A DNA stretch of 64,000 nucleotides from Prorocentrum cordatum (lineage: Eukaryota; Sar; Dinophyceae; Prorocentrales; Prorocentraceae): NCBI GenBank assembly GCA_963575745.1, contig CAUYUJ010016910.1:142001-206000 (forward strand). The letters are read 5' to 3'. Position 1 is the stretch's first letter. Every line of letters starts with the position of its first letter. Positions 60,098 to 64,000 of this stretch are shown piece after piece. A program made the position numbers and the translations under genes. The notes below the pieces were generated by a model, which was not told the DNA's origin, ran no database searches, and saw nothing but the letters and a program-made list of their open reading frames with translations.

Positions 60098-61460
60098 TCC
60101 AAACCAACTTTTGCCCGTCACTTTGGCAAACCCCGCACACGTCTTGTGGCCCCATAGGGAGCTCGACCGAGGGCGCCATTGGCTGCGTTCGCATGCCGCC
60201 CCCCCGCACTTTGGCACACCCCGCACCGCGCTTCGTGGCCCCACAGGGAGCTCTATCCAAGGCCCCGGTGGCTGCGTTCACATGCCGCCCCATCCTCCTC
60301 CTCCTCCTCCTCCTCCTCCTCCTCCTCCTCCTCCTCCTCCTCCTCCTCCTCCTCCTCCTCCTCCTCCTCCTCCTCCTCCTCCTCCTCCTCCTCCTCCTCC
60401 GCCCCAAAGTGGCTGCTCCACTTTGGCAGAACCGTCAAACGTTTGGTGGCCCCACCGGGAGCTCCACCCAATGCCCCACTGGCGGTGTCCGCATGCGTTT
60501 CCCCCACCCAGCACAACGCTTCGTGGCCCTATGGCAAGCTCCACCGAATGCCCCATTGGCGGTGTCCGCATGCATACCCCCACTCAGTAAAACGCTTCGT
60601 GGCCCCATTGGAAGTCCCTCCGAATGCGCCAGTGGCGGTGTTCGCATGCGTTTCCCCCACCCATACAGGGCTTCGTGGCCCCATAGGGAGCTCCACCGAA
60701 GGCCCCAGTGGCGGTTTCCCCATGCGTTTCCCCCACCCAGTACCAAGCTTCGTGGCCCCATAGGGAGCTCCAACGAAGGTCCCAGTGGCGCTGTCCACAT
60801 GTTTTTCCCCAACTCAGTATAGCGCTCCGTGGCGACATAGGGAGCTCCACCGAATGCCCTATTGGCGGTGTTCGCATGCCTCTCCCCCACCCCGCACCGC
60901 GCTTCGTGGCCCCAGTGGTGGTGTCGGCACGTGTTTCCCCTACCCAGTACAGCGATTCGTGGTCCAAGAGGGGCCTCACCGAAGGCCCAAATGGCGGTGT
61001 TCGCAAACGTCTCCCCACACAATACAACATTCCGTGGCCCCACATGGGAGCCCCACCCAATGCCCCAGTGGCGGTGTTCGCATGCGTTCCCCCCACCCAA
61101 TACAACGTTTCGTGGCCCTATAAGGGCCCCACCGAACGCCCTAGTGGCGGTGTCCGCATGCGTTTCCCCAACTCAGTACAGCGCTTCGTGGCTCCATAGG
61201 GAGCTCCACCGAAGGCCCCAATGGCGACGTTCGCATGCCAGCTCCGCTCCATTTCAGCACACCCCTCACACGTTTCGTTGCCCCATATTGAGCGCCACTG
61301 GAGGCCTCAATGGCTGCGCCCACATGCGTCCCCGCCCCATTTCGGCATACCCTTTGCACGCTACGCAGCCCCATAAAGAGATCCACCGAATGCGATGCCC
61401 ACAACGGCAATACTCACAATTGCGTATGGTTGGGCCCTTCGCCAGGATATTTATACGTGG
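60098..61460 (-). mobile_element. Type 1 cassette, copy 5, inserted in inverse orientation
   Basis: The reverse complement shows the leader at the right end (CGTATAAATATCCTGGCGAA, GGGCCCAACCATACGCAATT, GTGAG), then an array of about 78-bp units with GGTGGAGCTCCCTATGGGGC and CACGAAGCGCTGTACTGGGT (60,120-61,400). A CCT tract of about 110 bp (60,294-60,403) interrupts the array. The tail is not recognisable at the left end, where only a weak CCAAACCAAC occurs (60,104). GTATGGTTGGG lies at 61,424. Confidence 0.8.
60294..60403 (+). repeat. Pure (TCC)n inside the type 1 array
   Basis: About 36 uninterrupted TCC triplets, the purest microsatellite in the window, which suggests recent expansion. Confidence 0.97.
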
Positions 61461-61687
61461 CGTTGAAATCCCGAGAATGTTCATTTAGCACGCTTCAGAA
61501 TCGTCAAAAGGTTGCCTCCCAACGGTGCACTTCCCTCAATGGGAAATTAATCCTTGAGGGGACTATGAAGGAGCTTGGGGGAGGTTAATTCCAATATTGT
61601 TGATGAGTCTTGGGTCTTTACAGTGATCCTCATCCTCTGCCTCCATTATGTTTCCTGATAGGTAGCCCCACCCTGTCCCACCCCGAG

Positions 61688-62650
61688 GCCGGTCGAAAGG
61701 GCGGGCTGGGCGTTTCGCCTGAGACTTCCTCACCACTTATGACCCTGATGCTTAAAATTGGCAACCGCTTTCCCGCATTGAGGGTGGGTGGTTTTCATTC
61801 ACACCCCGGAAATTCTGAAACAATTTGCAAGAACTTCACGGATCGAGGGCGGGTTATTTTCAGAATGTAACTCTCGCCTTCGCCCCGCGCACATTCTGGA
61901 ACAACTCGCAAGAGCTTTACGGATCGAGGGCGGGTCGTTTTCAAACTGTGGTTCTCGCCTTCCGTCGCGCACATTCGTGTAAGCAGTTTGCCAGAACTTC
62001 ACTGATCGAGGGCGGCGCGTTTTCAAAATGTGGCTCTCGCCCTCGCGCCGCGCACATCCTCGTTAAACACTTTGCCAGAACTTCCTGGATTGAGGGCGGC
62101 TCGTTTTCAATGTGTGGCTCTCGCCGAAGCGCCGCGCACATTCGTTTTACACAGTTGCAAGAGTTTCGAATATTGAGGGCTGTTCTTGTCAACATGTAAG
62201 TCTCGCCCTAGCGCCGCGCACACTCGTTGCAAAAAAATTGCAAAACCTTCGCGGAATTAGGGCGGGACGTTTTCAACATGTGGCTCTCGCATTAGCGCCA
62301 CGCACATTCGTCTTGAATATTTGGAAGAGCTTCATTGGTTCTCACGGTTAACGTACTAGACTATGCGTTTAGGCACGTTTCAGGATTGTCAGGGCGCAAC
62401 AGGTACGTTGATTCGCGGTGTTGAAGTGCCAAGAACGGCGTTCTGGCACGATTCAGGAACGCCAACCCGTAACAGTCAGGTTCACTCGTGGCGCTGAAGT
62501 CCTGAGGTTTTGGCGCGCTTCAAGATGTTCACACGTTTGTCCCCCAACGGGGCAATTCCCCCAGTGGAATTGACCCTTTGTAGGGGCCTGTGAAGAGGGA
62601 TCTTGGAGGGAGGGTGTATTTCAACATCGTTGATGAGTCTTGGGTTTGCA
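61688..62650 (+). mobile_element. Type 2 cassette, copy C
   Basis: Leader: GGTCGAAAGGGCGGGCTGGG, CGTTTCGCCTGAGACTTCCT, CACCACTTATGACCCTGATG. The array (61,765-62,340) has about seven units with TTCACGGATCGAGGGCGGGT, TCAAAATGTGGCTCTCGCC and GCGCCGCGCACATTCG. The conserved segment (62,345-62,650) has GATTCGCGGTGTTGAAGTGC, GGCGTTCTGGCACGATTCAG and CAATTCCCCCAGTGGAATTG. It follows copy B directly, about 50 bp after B's short CCT/CAT remnant, so B and C are in tandem. Confidence 0.85.
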
Positions 62651-62655
62651 CTGAT

Positions 62656-62800
62656 CCTCCTCCTCCTCCTGCTCCTCCTCTTCCTCCTCCTCCTCCTCCT
62701 CCTCCTCCTCCTCATCATCATCATCCTCCTCCTCCCCACTCCCCATTCCTCACTCCTCACCCCCCACTCCCCACTCCCCACTCCTCCCACTCCATCCGAC
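62656..62800 (+). repeat. (CCT)n tract following type 2 copy C
   Basis: CCTCCTCCTCC with CATCATCAT, then CCCCACTCCCCATTCC-type sequence. It mirrors the CCT tract after copy A. Confidence 0.9.
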
Positions 62801-62974
62801 GCTCGGCCGCAACCTCGTCTACCAGCAGGTCCCCTGCGGACGCGACGCGAACGCGGAGCAGCACCGCGGCGGCGCCCTCGCTCGCGCTCGCGGGGCCGAG
62901 GATGTCGCACAGCTCGGCGTCGGTGGGCCGCCTGGGTCCTGCAGGTGATGGGGGGGGAGGATGGCAATGGAGAA

Positions 62975-63045
62975 GGACGATGGAGGAGGAGATGGAGGAG
63001 ATGGAGGAGGAGGAGGAGAAGGAGGAGGAGGAGGAGGAGGAAGGT
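62975..63045 (+). repeat. (GGA)n microsatellite
   Basis: GGAGGAGATGGAGGAGG run. From 63,050 to 63,770 the sequence is GC-rich (with a G14 run near 63,330) and no gene is supported. Confidence 0.9.
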
Positions 63046-63775
63046 ACATAATGGAATGTAATGCCCGAGCGGGCGCGCACAATACCAGTGGGGAAACCAA
63101 CAGTACTGGCAACGCTACTCCCTGGCGCTTAGAGGGTAGAGGCATGGGCACCTGGTCCTCCTCCGAGCCAGGTCGGGGGGCAGGAGGGCCCCGAACCCGG
63201 GGCCCAAGCCGGTCCCGCGCCGGGCGCGCGGGCGAGCGGCGCGCCGCGAGCGGCGGCGCCGCGCTGGAGGCAGCGGGCGGCGCCACGCCAGCAGAGAGCG
63301 AGCGCCATGAGGCGGGGGCAGCGGCGGGGGGGGGGGGGGGCGGAACCCGCGGAGCCTCCTTGCGTGGGCAATGGCGTGACGACGCAGCGCCTCCCGTTGG
63401 CAGGCCGGGGGGGGGGGCTCTGAGATTCTCGAGGTTCGAGGATCGGGGCTCGCGTTTGGCGAGATGTCTCTCGTTCTGGCGCGCCCTCGTGGCCACGGCT
63501 TGATCCGCCTCGAAATCCTGGTCAGAACGCGCCCCAGGAGAGATTCAAGGATAGATGATTCACACCTGATCAGGGGCAACGCTCTGGGGGCATAGTCTCG
63601 CCGATCGTGTCCTCGATGACGATTTGTAACGCGGGCATCCTGCGGGGCCGTGCGGAGGGTGGGGGGTGTCTGGTCCTGTGGCCTTGACGCCTGTCCTGGC
63701 GAGGGTCACTTTGGGGGGCGCTGGGGCCCAGGTCCCGAGTGCCTCTCCTCCAGGGGGGCAGAGGAGCTGCACAGC

Positions 63776-63985
63776 GCACACACACGCACATCTATATGTA
63801 TATATGTGTATATATATATATATATATGTCGCACACACACATACACACACACACGCACACACACACACACACACGCACACACACACACATTGACACACAT
63901 TGACACACACGCACACCCGCACACGCACACGCACACGCGCACGCACACACACACACACAACACACACAACACACACACACACGCG
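63776..63985 (+). repeat. (CA)n and (TA)n dinucleotide array
   Basis: ACACACACGCACAT, TATATGTATATATG and a pure TATATATATATA run, then more than 150 bp of CACACA with CACACG variants to near the end of the window. Confidence 0.97.
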
Positions 63986-64000
63986 CGCTCGCGCTTTCGG

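Larger units (their letters stand above)
59553..61640 (+). mobile_element. Type 2 cassette, copy B, split by an inverted type 1 cassette
   Basis: Leader: GTCGAAAGGGCGGGCC, GCGTTTCGCCTGAGAC. The array (59,629-59,945) has about four 80-bp units with TTGAGGGCGG, AATGTGGCTCTCGCCC and GCGCCGCGCGCATTCG. The conserved segment begins (GCGGTGTTTAAGTCCCAGGA, ACTCAGGATCGTCAAGACAC), stops at about 60,097 and resumes at 61,461 (CGTTGAAATCCCGAGAATG, CACGCTTCAGAATCGTCAAA, GGTTGCCTCCCAACGG) at the point where copies A and C continue. The interruption is the inverted type 1 cassette. Confidence 0.8.

Overview
The window looks like accessory or intergenic sequence from a nuclear genome of a core dinoflagellate. 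It is very GC-rich and full of micro- and minisatellites. It carries decayed Ty1/copia and LINE elements of the kind common in dinoflagellate assemblies. The one host gene I can reconstruct is best explained by introns with GA or GC donors, a known dinoflagellate habit. The species assignment is an inference. Almost every long open frame here is a by-product of high GC, triplet repeats, or satellites whose period is a multiple of three.

Layout. 1-6,100: degenerate tandem repeats, a cluster of near-perfect palindromes (4,708-5,135) and a pyrimidine minisatellite. 6,600-14,700: minisatellites, a MITE-like element, GAACC-type modules, a GC-rich stretch with at most one decayed coding fragment, and CA and GGA tracts. 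14,735-16,235: a 5'-truncated, frameshifted LINE on the minus strand. 16,460-17,660: a cassette here called type 2. 18,000-24,000: minisatellites, two foldback elements, a LINE 3' fragment and a cassette here called type 1. 24,600-27,400: three or more exons of an FKBP-like TPR gene on the minus strand, with repeats in its introns. 29,740-34,790: a nearly complete LINE (APE endonuclease, reverse transcriptase, zinc fingers, downstream ORF), broken by one in-frame TAG and possibly one frameshift. 35,640-43,390: three consecutive type 1 cassettes, one built on about 29 copies of a 102-bp satellite. 43,550-45,430: a duplicated segment. 46,240-52,590: a decayed Ty1/copia pol on the minus strand. 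53,000-59,500: microsatellites and small repeats. 59,550-62,740: two type 2 cassettes, the first split by an inverted type 1 cassette.

The candidate novelty is the pair of modular cassettes. Type 1 has a conserved leader with CCCAACCAT, then a 78-102 bp tandem array, then a purine tract, then a conserved tail ending ATGGTTGGG, so CCCAACCAT occurs inverted at the two ends. It occurs at five loci with unrelated or diverged arrays inside the same frame, and one copy sits inside a type 2 cassette, which suggests that the units move. Type 2 has its own leader, an 82-bp array, a 300-bp conserved segment and a CCT tract. I found no convincing tRNA, rRNA, CRISPR array, spliced-leader gene or bacterial-style operon.
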